Assembly: GCF_014863355.1 (NCBI RefSeq)
Contig: NZ_JACZEP010000002.1
Location: 310,001 to 374,000 of the forward strand
DNA from: Aminobacter carboxidus
Lineage (GTDB): Bacteria > Pseudomonadota > Alphaproteobacteria > Rhizobiales > Rhizobiaceae
DNA length: 64,000 nucleotides
Direction of reading: 5' to 3'
The notes beneath the pieces were generated by a model. The model made no database searches. It was not told where the DNA came from and saw nothing but the letters and a program-made list of their open reading frames with translations. Positions 8,650-16,164 of the stretch are shown one piece after another. The stretch's first letter is position 1, and each line of letters opens with the position of its first letter. Made by a program: the position numbers and the translations under genes.

Positions 8650-9291
8650 ATGTCTTTCATTCCCGATTGGTCGACCATCATCCAGTTCGCGATCGCAACC
8701 TTCATCATCGCGATCACGCCAGGGCCTGACATGACCCTGTTCGTCGGCCGGGCGTTGTCGGAAGGCCGCAAGGCGGGCTTTGCCTGCATGGCTGGTGCGA
8801 TGACCGGCATCGTCTTCCACACCACGCTGGTGGCGCTCGGGCTGTCGGCGCTGATCGTCGCTTCGCCGCAGGCCTTCATGGCGCTCAAGATCGTCGGCGC
8901 CGGCTATCTCGTCTGGCTCGCCTTCCAGGCGATCGCCAAGGGCTCGGCGTTTTCGCCCGACACCACCAAGCGGGCGCCGCGCTCGGTGTTCCAGAACTGG
9001 GCGACCGGGCTCGGCATCAATCTGCTCAACCCCAAGATCATCCTGTTCTTCATGACCTTCCTGCCGCAGTTCGTGTCGGCTCACGACACCAATGCGCCGG
9101 GCAAGCTGTTTTTCCTCGGCGCGATGTTCATCATCCTGTCGCTGCCGGTGACGGCGCCGATGGTGATCGCGGCAGACAGGTTCGCCGGCCTGCTCAGGAA
9201 GAGCCCCAAGGTAACGCGCATCGTCGATTATCTGTTCGCCGGTGTGTTCTCGGCCTTCGCGCTGAAAATCCTTACGGCGCAGGCGAAGTAG
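8650..9291 (+). CDS. LysE/RhtB family amino-acid exporter
   Basis: 213 residues and about six membrane helices. The N-terminal ITPGPDMTLFVGRALSEGRKAG is the LysE-family signature (P-G-P-D in helix 1), and NWATGLGINLLNPKIILFF is the second conserved region. The family exports amino acids or their derivatives by proton exchange at the inner membrane. Substrate is unknown. The end overlaps by 20 bases the end of the convergent membrane-protein gene on the other strand. Confidence 0.9.
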   Translation: MSFIPDWSTIIQFAIATFIIAITPGPDMTLFVGRALSEGRKAGFACMAGAMTGIVFHTTLVALGLSALIVASPQAFMALKIVGAGYLVWLAFQAIAKGSAFSPDTTKRAPRSVFQNWATGLGINLLNPKIILFFMTFLPQFVSAHDTNAPGKLFFLGAMFIILSLPVTAPMVIAADRFAGLLRKSPKVTRIVDYLFAGVFSAFALKILTAQAK

Positions 9292-9733
9292 GCCGCAGCG
9301 CACCGGCAAAGCGGCCGGTGATGAACCAGTAGGCGATGCCGCCGATCAGGCCGCTGCCGATGATCGAAACCGGCCAGAGCGGATCACGATAGGCGAAGCC
9401 GCCTTCGCCGCTCTGGTAAGCGAAGCCGATGAACACCAATGCGACGAAGCCGCCGGCAAGTGCGTAAAACAGCCAGTCGCGCTTGCCGAGCAACTCGGCG
9501 AGCAGCATGACGACGATTGCCGGCACGAAGGCGAAGTAGGCGACGAAAAGCGCGACAAAGGGGATAGTGAAGACCATCGAGCCGCTCGCCACCTCAGGTG
9601 GTATCTCGGCAGAGATGAGGCCTGCGACGCCCAGGAAGACCACGTTGAGGAAGGCGCTGGCAGCCAGCGACGCCGCGAGATAGCCCAGCACCATGTGGGC
9701 GAACTTGCCGAGATAGAGCAGGACGCGGCTCAC
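9272..9733 (-). CDS. Small four-helix membrane protein
   Basis: 153 residues, strongly hydrophobic, with predicted helices around 10-40, 52-80, 90-107 and 122-140. I recognise no named family. The start ATG at 9733 overlaps the stop of rlmN (ATGA), so the two are co-translated. That pairing is the only clue to its role. Its 3' end overlaps that of the exporter gene on the other strand. Confidence 0.8.
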   Translation of the reverse strand: MSRVLLYLGKFAHMVLGYLAASLAASAFLNVVFLGVAGLISAEIPPEVASGSMVFTIPFVALFVAYFAFVPAIVVMLLAELLGKRDWLFYALAGGFVALVFIGFAYQSGEGGFAYRDPLWPVSIIGSGLIGGIAYWFITGRFAGALRPTSPAP

Positions 9734-10965
9734 GCCTCGCCGTGTCCTGCAATCATCATCGCTTCGAGCGCCAGGCGCTCGGTCTTTTTCATGCGCTCGG
9801 ATTCAGACTTGAGCTGGCCGCAGGCGGCGAGGATGTCGCGGCCGCGCGGGGTGCGGATCGGCGAGGCGTAGCCGGCATTGTTGATGTAGTCGGCGAACTT
9901 CTCGATCGTCTCCCAGTCCGAGCACTGGTAGTTGGTACCCGGCCAGGGATTGAACGGGATCAGATTGATCTTGGCCGGCACACCCCGGAGCAGCTTGACC
10001 AGCGCCTTGGCGTCCTCAAGGCTGTCGTTGACGTCCTTCAGCATCACATATTCGAAGGTGATGCGGCGGGCGTTGGACAGGCCGGGATATGAGCGGCAGG
10101 CCTCGATCAGATCCTTGAGCGGGTACTTCTTGTTGATCGGCACGAGCAGGTCGCGCAGATCGTCGTTGGTGGCATGCAGCGAGATTGCCAGCATGACGCC
10201 GATCTCCTCGCCGGTGCGGAAGATTTCCGGCACCACGCCCGAGGTCGACAACGTGATGCGCCGCTTCGACAGTGCCAGGCCGTCGCCGTCGGACGCGATC
10301 AGTAGCGCCTTCTTCACCGCCTCGAAATTGTAGAGCGGCTCGCCCATGCCCATCATGACGATGTTGGAGATTTTCCGCCCCTCGGCCGGTACGATGGCGC
10401 CGGCGGGGGTGTCGCGGTGCGGGAAGTCGCCCAGCCGGTCACGCGCCGTCATCAGCTGCGTCAGGATTTCTTCCGCCGTCAGGTTGCGCACCAGCTTCTG
10501 CGTGCCGGTGTGGCAGAACGAGCAGGTCAGCGTGCAGCCAACCTGGGACGAGATGCACAGCGTGCCGCGGCCTTCCTCGGGAATGTAGACGGTCTCGATC
10601 TCGACTGGACGGCCAGCACCGCGCGGCGGAAAGCGGAACAGCCACTTGCGCGTGCCATCGGAGGAAATCTGCTCCTCGACGATCTCGGGCCGCGCAATGG
10701 TGAAGTGCTTGGCGAGTTCGGCGCGCAGGTCCTTGGAGATGTTGAACATGTCGGCGAAGTCGGAGACGCCGCGGACATAAAGCCAGTGCCAGAGCTGCTG
10801 GACGCGCATCTTGGCCTGGCGTTCGGGAACGACGCCGGAGCTTACCAGCGCTTCGGCAAGCTCCTCGCGGGTGAGGCCGATCAGCTCGCCCTTGACGGGC
10901 GCAGCCGCACGGGCGCGCAACGCGTCGCGGGTAGCATCGGTGGTGAGGTCGAGCGAAAGGGTCAT
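9730..10965 (-). CDS. rlmN: Dual-specificity 23S rRNA/tRNA adenine-C2 methyltransferase RlmN
   Basis: 411 residues. The radical-SAM cluster motif C-x3-C-x2-C is in [15 protein letters not shown] near residue 138. [12 protein letters not shown] and the C-terminal [18 protein letters not shown], with the catalytic Cys near the end, are characteristic of RlmN. It methylates C2 of A2503 in 23S rRNA and A37 in some tRNAs using two SAM molecules. Absence of the Cfr-type features and the housekeeping context favour RlmN over Cfr. It is the first gene of a two-gene unit with a small membrane protein. Confidence 0.97.
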   Translation of the reverse strand: MTLSLDLTTDATRDALRARAAAPVKGELIGLTREELAEALVSSGVVPERQAKMRVQQLWHWLYVRGVSDFADMFNISKDLRAELAKHFTIARPEIVEEQISSDGTRKWLFRFPPRGAGRPVEIETVYIPEEGRGTLCISSQVGCTLTCSFCHTGTQKLVRNLTAEEILTQLMTARDRLGDFPHRDTPAGAIVPAEGRKISNIVMMGMGEPLYNFEAVKKALLIASDGDGLALSKRRITLSTSGVVPEIFRTGEEIGVMLAISLHATNDDLRDLLVPINKKYPLKDLIEACRSYPGLSNARRITFEYVMLKDVNDSLEDAKALVKLLRGVPAKINLIPFNPWPGTNYQCSDWETIEKFADYINNAGYASPIRTPRGRDILAACGQLKSESERMKKTERLALEAMMIAGHGEA

Positions 10966-11109
10966 TCGTGCTCAGCTAGGTTGATATCGCGGCAAATGTA
11001 GGATTTTGGGGCGACATATCATAGCTCTGTCGCCGCGTCACGTTTTGGCGGCCATGCATTTGTGCCGTAGCTTTGCGTTCTGTTAGGCATTGGCCGGGAT
11101 GCTGGGTGG

Positions 11110-11442
11110 ATGAGCAACATCCTCAACGTCGTCCTGGTGGTGCTCGCCGTCAATCTTGCGGCGTTCGCTGCCTTCTGGCGCGACAAGCACCTGGCTCGCG
11201 CCGGCTCCCGGCGCATTCCCGAAAAAACCCTGCTGTGGCTCGCCTTCGCCGGCGGCAGCCTGGGTGCGCTGTCGGCGCAGCACCTGTTCCGCCACAAGAC
11301 CCGCAAGGAGCCGTTTCGCAGCAGGCTTTATGCGATCGTCGTGCTGCATGCCGTCGCCATCGCCGCGCTGGCGGTCTGGCTGATTGCGCCGCAATGGGCT
11401 TCGGGGCTGTTCGATGCGCTGAGCCGCCCGGCAGTATCCTAG
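11110..11442 (+). CDS. DUF1294 family membrane protein
   Basis: 110 residues. An N-terminal helix (VVLVVLAVNLAAFAAFW) is followed by DKHLARAGSRRIPEKTLLWLAFAGGSLGAL and HKTRKEPFRSRLYAIV, the conserved core of DUF1294. A last helix lies near the C-terminus. The function of this domain is unknown. It is a lone gene converging on an acetyltransferase gene, with six bases between them. Confidence 0.88.
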   Translation: MSNILNVVLVVLAVNLAAFAAFWRDKHLARAGSRRIPEKTLLWLAFAGGSLGALSAQHLFRHKTRKEPFRSRLYAIVVLHAVAIAALAVWLIAPQWASGLFDALSRPAVS

Positions 11443-11448
11443 GGAGCT

Positions 11449-11940
11449 TCAGCCCGTTGGATCCAGCGCCAGCCGGTAGCGTTGCTCCAGGCGGCGGCTG
11501 CGTTGGTGCGGCACTGGTTCGCCCAGGCGACGCCAGCCCAGGCGCTCATAGAGCCTGATGGCGCGATCGTTGTCTGCATAGACCGCAAGCTCGGCGGCCG
11601 CGAAACCGCGCTCGCGAAGCAGTGCCGCGATACCGCTCAGCAGTTCGGCTGCCGCGCCCTTGCCCCAATGGTCGGGTTCGACGCCGAAATAGTGGAGTTC
11701 TGCCACGCTGTCCGCGCCCGGCATCGGTGCAATGGCGCCAAAGGCAACAGTGGTCCCGTCAGCGGTTTCGGCTATGGCAAGCAAGGCGTGCGGCGAACAC
11801 GTCAGCACCCGTGCGATGACCGGGCGGGCCTCGTCCAGCGAAGCGATGTCGAGATCATAGTCGCGGAAAGCCGTCGCCCGCGCCCAGATCATCGCCGCCC
11901 GGTCGACATGGGTTGTGGTGCCGTCGATGATCCTGTGCAT
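11449..11940 (-). CDS. GNAT family N-acetyltransferase
   Basis: 163 residues. The acetyl-CoA site is seen in the region YFGVEPDHWGKGAAAELL (Q/R-x-x-G-x-G/A type loop) and the closing segment YADNDRAIRLYERLGWRRLG is a typical GNAT motif B. Substrate unknown. It follows ialB on the same strand, but a terminator separates the two. Confidence 0.88.
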   Translation of the reverse strand: MHRIIDGTTTHVDRAAMIWARATAFRDYDLDIASLDEARPVIARVLTCSPHALLAIAETADGTTVAFGAIAPMPGADSVAELHYFGVEPDHWGKGAAAELLSGIAALLRERGFAAAELAVYADNDRAIRLYERLGWRRLGEPVPHQRSRRLEQRYRLALDPTG

Positions 11941-11963
11941 CTTCAGACCCCGGCTCTGCGCGC

Positions 11964-11995
11964 AAAAAAGCCGGGCGATCGGAGCGCCCGGCTTT
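11964..11995 (-). terminator. Rho-independent terminator of the ialB-like gene
   Basis: Read on the minus strand, AAAGCCGGGCG pairs with CGCCCGGCTTT over a six-base loop and is followed by a run of T, 24 bases past the stop of the ialB-like gene. Confidence 0.9.
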
Positions 11996-12018
11996 CGAAA
12001 CCTGTCTCGCGCCTGCGC

Positions 12019-12522
12019 TTACTTGCAGGTGGTGATCGACGTCAGCGCCGCCGAGATGCCCTTGAGCGAGAAGACGTAATTGGTCGGGTTGCCGCGGCCT
12101 GACTTGGCCGAGACCTTCATGTCCGTGCCGCCCTTCATGGCGGCGATCAGCGCCGGCTCCTCGGCGGCATTCTCGACCCAGGCCGACTTGCCCTTGGTGA
12201 ACATCGAGAAGCTCTTGTCGCCGATGGTGACGGAGACCTTTGAATTTTCCTGGAAATTGTAGCCGGCAATGAACTGCGGTTCGAAGGAAACCTTCTGGCC
12301 GGGGCGCTGGCTGACGAAGAAGAACATGTCGCCATGGTCAAGCGTCGGCGGCTGCTTGTCGGTCGGTACCGTCAGCACGTAGCAGACCTTGCCGTTTTGC
12401 GCCTGGTAGCTGTAGGTGCCCCAGGCGTTGTGCTGGCCGATCTTGGTCGCCGACTGGGCGAGCGCCGGCATTGCCGACACTGCAAGCACCAGACCCGAAA
12501 TTGTAGCTATCAAACCGCGCAT
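12019..12522 (-). CDS. Invasion-associated locus B (IalB) family protein
   Basis: 167 residues with a clear signal peptide (MRGLIATISGLVLAVSAMPALA-Q). The mature part has the IalB-domain pattern: W-x-x-Y followed by VCYVLTVP, then FFFVSQRPGQKVSFEP, and a C-terminal YVFSLKGISAALTSITTCK with a late Cys pairing with the one in KVCYV. IalB proteins are periplasmic or secreted small beta-rich proteins. The Bartonella member affects erythrocyte invasion, but the family is widespread in non-pathogenic rhizobia and its role there is unknown. It is a single gene with its own terminator. Confidence 0.9.
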   Translation of the reverse strand: MRGLIATISGLVLAVSAMPALAQSATKIGQHNAWGTYSYQAQNGKVCYVLTVPTDKQPPTLDHGDMFFFVSQRPGQKVSFEPQFIAGYNFQENSKVSVTIGDKSFSMFTKGKSAWVENAAEEPALIAAMKGGTDMKVSAKSGRGNPTNYVFSLKGISAALTSITTCK

Positions 12523-12610
12523 CGCTTTTCCTGTACCTCAAATGGAGCGGGGCAGGCCGACTGCGCGCCCGCCCGTTCGCTTCATTTTGATTTAATCTGG
12601 GTTACCAAAG

Positions 12611-12640
12611 GGTGAACGTCTTTCAGAAAGGACATTCACC
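12611..12640. promoter_or_regulatory. Long hairpin/inverted repeat upstream of the ialB-like gene
   Basis: GGTGAACGTC pairs with GACATTCACC (one G-T pair), and the centre TTTCAGAAAG continues the pairing, giving an almost uninterrupted stem. It lies 88 bases before the ialB-like start. It could be an operator or part of the leader RNA. Confidence 0.45.
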
Positions 12641-12762
12641 GCGTGGAACCCCGCCGAACTGCCTGTGGTGGACAGGCCCTTGTCCCTGACGTGGTTGAAA
12701 ACCACGAAAACGGCAAGAGTTTGACTTTTCGTTTCAAGATGAAACAAGCGGGGGCAGCGCGG

Positions 12763-13128
12763 TCACTGGTCCTGCGACAGCGCTTCCTTCGCGGCAAGGC
12801 GGTGGGCCGGGGTCATGTGCGCTCGAACTGCCGTGATCGCCGCGGTCAGCACGGCGATATCGTCGGTGAAGCCGAGGCCCAGGATGACGTCGGGGATGGT
12901 GTCGACCGGCAGGATGAAATAGCCGAGCGCGGCCAGAAGGATACCCTTGGCCCGCAGCGGCGTGTCCTTGTCCAGCGCGCAATAATAGGCCGCCACCACC
13001 TCTTCCATGAAAGGCACGTGGCGAGCAGCACGCTTGGCGGTGCGCCAGAATTTCTCGCGCACCTCGGCTTCGCCTGCCGGAGCATCGTTTGTGCCGCGAA
13101 AGCTGTCAAAGCCGGGGAACTTCACCAT
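12763..13128 (-). CDS. YkvA (DUF1232) family membrane protein
   Basis: 121 residues from ATG 13128 (MVKFPGFDSF), chosen because AAAGGAG stands nine bases before it; a longer open frame to 13194 lacks this. The DUF1232 core is KGILLAALGYFILPVDTIPD followed by VILGLGFTDDIAVL, one or two membrane segments with the conserved P-x-D-x-x-P-D motif. Function unknown. Confidence 0.88.
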   Translation of the reverse strand: MVKFPGFDSFRGTNDAPAGEAEVREKFWRTAKRAARHVPFMEEVVAAYYCALDKDTPLRAKGILLAALGYFILPVDTIPDVILGLGFTDDIAVLTAAITAVRAHMTPAHRLAAKEALSQDQ

Positions 13129-13250
13129 CCAGACAATCTCCTTTGCCCGAACTCTATCTTTTGACGCTTGCCGGTAGCCGTCTTCGGTCACCACGCCAAT
13201 GCACAGCCAAAGATGTGGGAAGGTTCGTCCTCCGCTGCAAGATGCCGGGC

Positions 13251-13547
13251 TCAGGAACCGAAATAGCTGTTCATCCGCTTTGCCAGCTTGATATCCAGTT
13301 CGGTCAGACCGCCGGCATCATGGGTATTCAGCGTGACGTCGACTGTCTTGTAGACGTTTGACCAGTCGGGATGGTGGTCGAGTTGTTCCGCCGCCATGGC
13401 GACGCGGGTCATGAAGGCGAAGGCCTCGCTGAAATTCTTGAACACGAAGCTGCGCGACATCGACAGCCCGTCGGCGGCAAGTGTCCAGCCACCGAGCGCA
13501 TCGAGCGCTACCTTCAGCTCCTGTTGTCCAAGTTTCTCTCTGGCCAT
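13251..13547 (-). CDS. phhB: Pterin-4a-carbinolamine dehydratase
   Basis: 98 residues, the normal length. It has the active-site pattern [16 protein letters not shown] and the later [13 protein letters not shown], giving the three conserved His. It dehydrates 4a-hydroxytetrahydrobiopterin, which recycles the cofactor of phenylalanine hydroxylase. No hydroxylase gene is in the window. It is divergent from a phosphatase gene with 49 bases between starts. Confidence 0.95.
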   Translation of the reverse strand: MAREKLGQQELKVALDALGGWTLAADGLSMSRSFVFKNFSEAFAFMTRVAMAAEQLDHHPDWSNVYKTVDVTLNTHDAGGLTELDIKLAKRMNSYFGS

Positions 13548-13596
13548 TTCATGCTCCCGTGATATGCGAAGTGTTCACCAGCATAGCGCGGGATCG

Positions 13597-14115
13597 ATGA
13601 GCGAGAAGCCGGTAAAATCAATTCTGTTCGTTTGCCTCGGCAATATTTGCCGTTCGCCGCTGGCCGAGGGCGTGTTTCGAGCCGTGCTTGCCGAACGCGG
13701 GCTCGATGGCGAGTACACCATCGACTCGGCGGGTACCGGCGGCTGGCATGCCGGATCGGCGCCGGATCCGCGTTCGATCGCGGTCGCGGCCGAACATGGC
13801 ATCGACATTACGGCGCAGCAGGCACGCAAGGTGGTGGCGCGCGATTTCGAGCGTTTCGACCTGATACTCGGCATGGACCGTTCCAATGTCGATGATCTCA
13901 GGTCGCTGGCTCCGGCTGGCTCAGCCGAACGTGTCGAGCTTTTTCTCGGCCAGGCCGTGGGCGGGCCACGCGACGTGCCCGATCCCTATTATGGCGGGGA
14001 AGACGGGTTTTCGGCGGTCTACCGCATGATCCGCGATGCTTCCGAAGCACTTGCCGACCGGCTTGCGGCGCGGGCGTCGACGCCGTTCAGCGGCCAGGCT
14101 TCCTCGACGATGTAG
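13597..14115 (+). CDS. Low-molecular-weight protein-tyrosine phosphatase
   Basis: 172 residues from ATG 13597 (MSEKPVKSILFVCLGNICRS). The P-loop C-x5-R-S is CLGNICRS, and the general-acid Asp is in VPDPYYGGEDGF. These are the two catalytic elements of LMW-PTP. It dephosphorylates phosphotyrosine or small phosphoesters in the cytoplasm. The last 97 bases overlap the end of the convergent thpR gene on the other strand, an unusually long tail-to-tail overlap. Confidence 0.95.
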   Translation: MSEKPVKSILFVCLGNICRSPLAEGVFRAVLAERGLDGEYTIDSAGTGGWHAGSAPDPRSIAVAAEHGIDITAQQARKVVARDFERFDLILGMDRSNVDDLRSLAPAGSAERVELFLGQAVGGPRDVPDPYYGGEDGFSAVYRMIRDASEALADRLAARASTPFSGQASSTM

Positions 14116-14615
14116 GGTCCGCCGCCGACCGAGTCGCGCGACGACATCAGCACGAAGCGGCCGACGCGGAAGGGCACGGTGGCGAAATTGCCGCGTGCCG
14201 AAAGATAGTGCGCGACATCGAGTGGGCTGGTGTTGCGCAGCCGCGCCAGCGTGACATGCGGCGTGAACTTGCGCGGGTCGGATGGCAGCCCGAGGCGTTT
14301 GCTGATGCGTTCGATCTCGGCCTGCAGTGCGTTCATCTCCGGCGAGGGAATGACCCCGGCCCAGATGGAATGCGGCTTCTTCTGCCCGAAGGCGCCGACA
14401 CCCGAAAGCGTGAGCTGGAAGCTGGGGCGGTCGACACGGTCGAGTGCTTCGACGATCTCGTCGGCGACATGGCCTTCGATGTCGCCGAAGAAACGCAAGG
14501 TGAGGTGGTAGTTTTCGACGTCGATCCAGCGGGCGCCTGACAGGCCGCCCCTGAGCAGCGACAGCGATAAGGCGGCATCACGCGGAATTTCGAGGGCGGT
14601 GAAAAGACGCGGCAT
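14019..14615 (-). CDS. thpR: RNA 2',3'-cyclic phosphodiesterase (2H family)
   Basis: 198 residues from ATG 14615 (MPRLFTALEIP), preceded by GGGAG. The two H-x-T/S motifs of the 2H phosphoesterase fold are HLTLRF near residue 42 and HVTLAR near residue 126. It hydrolyses 2',3'-cyclic phosphates and can act as 2'-5' RNA ligase in vitro. The Ala/Ser/Arg-rich C-terminal tail (about 25 residues) is encoded in the stretch overlapping the phosphatase gene. Confidence 0.93.
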   Translation of the reverse strand: MPRLFTALEIPRDAALSLSLLRGGLSGARWIDVENYHLTLRFFGDIEGHVADEIVEALDRVDRPSFQLTLSGVGAFGQKKPHSIWAGVIPSPEMNALQAEIERISKRLGLPSDPRKFTPHVTLARLRNTSPLDVAHYLSARGNFATVPFRVGRFVLMSSRDSVGGGPYIVEEAWPLNGVDARAASRSASASEASRIMR

Positions 14616-14754
14616 GGCCAGGCTCCCTTCCTCGAATCGCAATTCGTAAGCTCAGCGAATCATCGATCGCCGTGCTCGGCAAGTGCTTTGTTCAGCTCTT
14701 GCTGTTTCGACAACGCAACGAAACCTTATGTGTTGCACAGCTGCATTGCGGCGT

Positions 14755-15387
14755 TCATTTGCCGGCAATGACCTTCTCGACCGTCGGCAGTGCCTTTTCG
14801 ACCATGCGGTCGATACCCTGAGCGGTCGGGTGCATGCCGTCTTCCAGCAACAGCTTCGGATCGCCGGCGACACCGTCGAGGAAGAACGGGTAGAGCGTGG
14901 CGCCGTACTTCTCGGCCAGCTTCGGATAGATCGTGCCGAACTGTTCGGCGTAGGCGTGGCCGAGATTGGGTGCGGCCACCATACCCGCCAGCAGCACCTC
15001 GATCTTGCGCTCCTTGAGCCGGGCAAGCATCTTGTCGAGGTTCTGCTCGACAAGTGCCGGGTCGATGCCGCGCAGCATATCGTTGGCGCCGAGCTCCAGG
15101 ATCACCAGCTGTGTCCCGTCGGGGATCGACCAGTCGAGGCGCGACAGGCCGCCGCTCGTGGTGTCTCCCGAAACGCCGGCATTGGTAATCACGACATCGT
15201 GACCATTGTTGCGTAGCGCCTTTTCAAGCTTTTCGGGAAAGCTTTCGCCAGGATTGAGGCCATATCCGGCCATCAGGCTGTCGCCAAAGCCGACGATCTT
15301 GAGTGGTTCGGCCCTGACAGGGGCAATGGTCGTGAAAAAGGCAAGAGAGGCGGCAAAGATTGCGAAGATCAGATGTTTCAATGCCAT
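14755..15387 (-). CDS. tesA: Arylesterase / acyl-CoA thioesterase I-like SGNH hydrolase
   Basis: 210 residues with a signal peptide ending near APVRA-E. The four SGNH blocks are visible: FGDSLMAGYGL (nucleophile Ser), GVSGDTTSGG, LELGANDMLRGI, and DGMHPTAQG with the catalytic Asp-x-x-His. It is a periplasmic esterase or lysophospholipase. It is divergent from an ABC ATPase/permease pair, the same arrangement as tesA with ybbA-ybbP in E. coli, which supports the assignment. Confidence 0.93.
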   Translation of the reverse strand: MALKHLIFAIFAASLAFFTTIAPVRAEPLKIVGFGDSLMAGYGLNPGESFPEKLEKALRNNGHDVVITNAGVSGDTTSGGLSRLDWSIPDGTQLVILELGANDMLRGIDPALVEQNLDKMLARLKERKIEVLLAGMVAAPNLGHAYAEQFGTIYPKLAEKYGATLYPFFLDGVAGDPKLLLEDGMHPTAQGIDRMVEKALPTVEKVIAGK

Positions 15388-15451
15388 GTCTCAAAACCCA
15401 TATGACGGAGAAATTCGCGCCTCTTTCATTTTCATATAGGACAGATTTGCC

Positions 15452-16159
15452 GTGACAGAAGCAGTCATCGAACTGAGAGACGTGTCGTTGACGCTGGGGA
15501 CGGGGGCTTCGTCAGTGCATGTGCTGAAGGGCGTGAGCCTCGATGTCGCAGCCGGCGAGGCGACGGGTATCGTTGGTCCCTCGGGGTCGGGCAAGTCGAC
15601 GCTGCTGATGGTTCTGGCTGGGCTGGAACGGGTCGATGGCGGTACGGTGAAGATCGCCGGCGAGCTGCTCAACGGCCGCAGCGAGGACCAGATCGCCGCG
15701 TTTCGTGGCCGCAACATCGGCATCGTATTCCAGTCGTTCCACCTGATCCCTAACATGACGGCGCTGGAAAACGTCGCCGTGCCGCTCGAACTGGCCGGTA
15801 AGCGCGATGCCTTTGACATTGCCGCGCGGGAGCTTGCGGCCGTGGGCCTTGCCGATCGGGTGACGCATTATCCGGGTGAACTGTCGGGCGGCGAACAGCA
15901 GCGCGTGGCGATCGCACGCGCTTTGGCGCCCGAGCCGCGTATCCTTATCGCCGATGAGCCGACAGGAAATCTCGATCAGGCGACGGGGCGGCAGATCGCC
16001 GACCTGCTGTTCGCAAAGGCTGCCGAACGCGCCATGACATTGGTGCTGGTCACCCACGATCCCGCGCTTGCCGCCCGTTGCGACCGCCAGGTGGCGATGC
16101 GTTCGGGGCGGATCGAGACGGCTACGGTCGCGCCGCTGGCCGAAAAAGTGCGGGCATAA
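15452..16159 (+). CDS. ABC transporter ATP-binding protein (YbbA/LolD-like)
   Basis: 235 residues starting at GTG 15452 ([16 protein letters not shown]). Walker [10 protein letters not shown] near residue 43, signature LSGGEQQR, and Walker [13 protein letters not shown] place it in the MacB/LolD group. A large FtsX-type permease starts five bases after the stop, so they form one transporter. In E. coli this pair (YbbAP) sits divergent from tesA as here. Its substrate is not established from the sequence; it may extract lipophilic molecules from the inner membrane. Confidence 0.92.
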   Translation: MTEAVIELRDVSLTLGTGASSVHVLKGVSLDVAAGEATGIVGPSGSGKSTLLMVLAGLERVDGGTVKIAGELLNGRSEDQIAAFRGRNIGIVFQSFHLIPNMTALENVAVPLELAGKRDAFDIAARELAAVGLADRVTHYPGELSGGEQQRVAIARALAPEPRILIADEPTGNLDQATGRQIADLLFAKAAERAMTLVLVTHDPALAARCDRQVAMRSGRIETATVAPLAEKVRA

Positions 16160-16164
16160 CGCCC

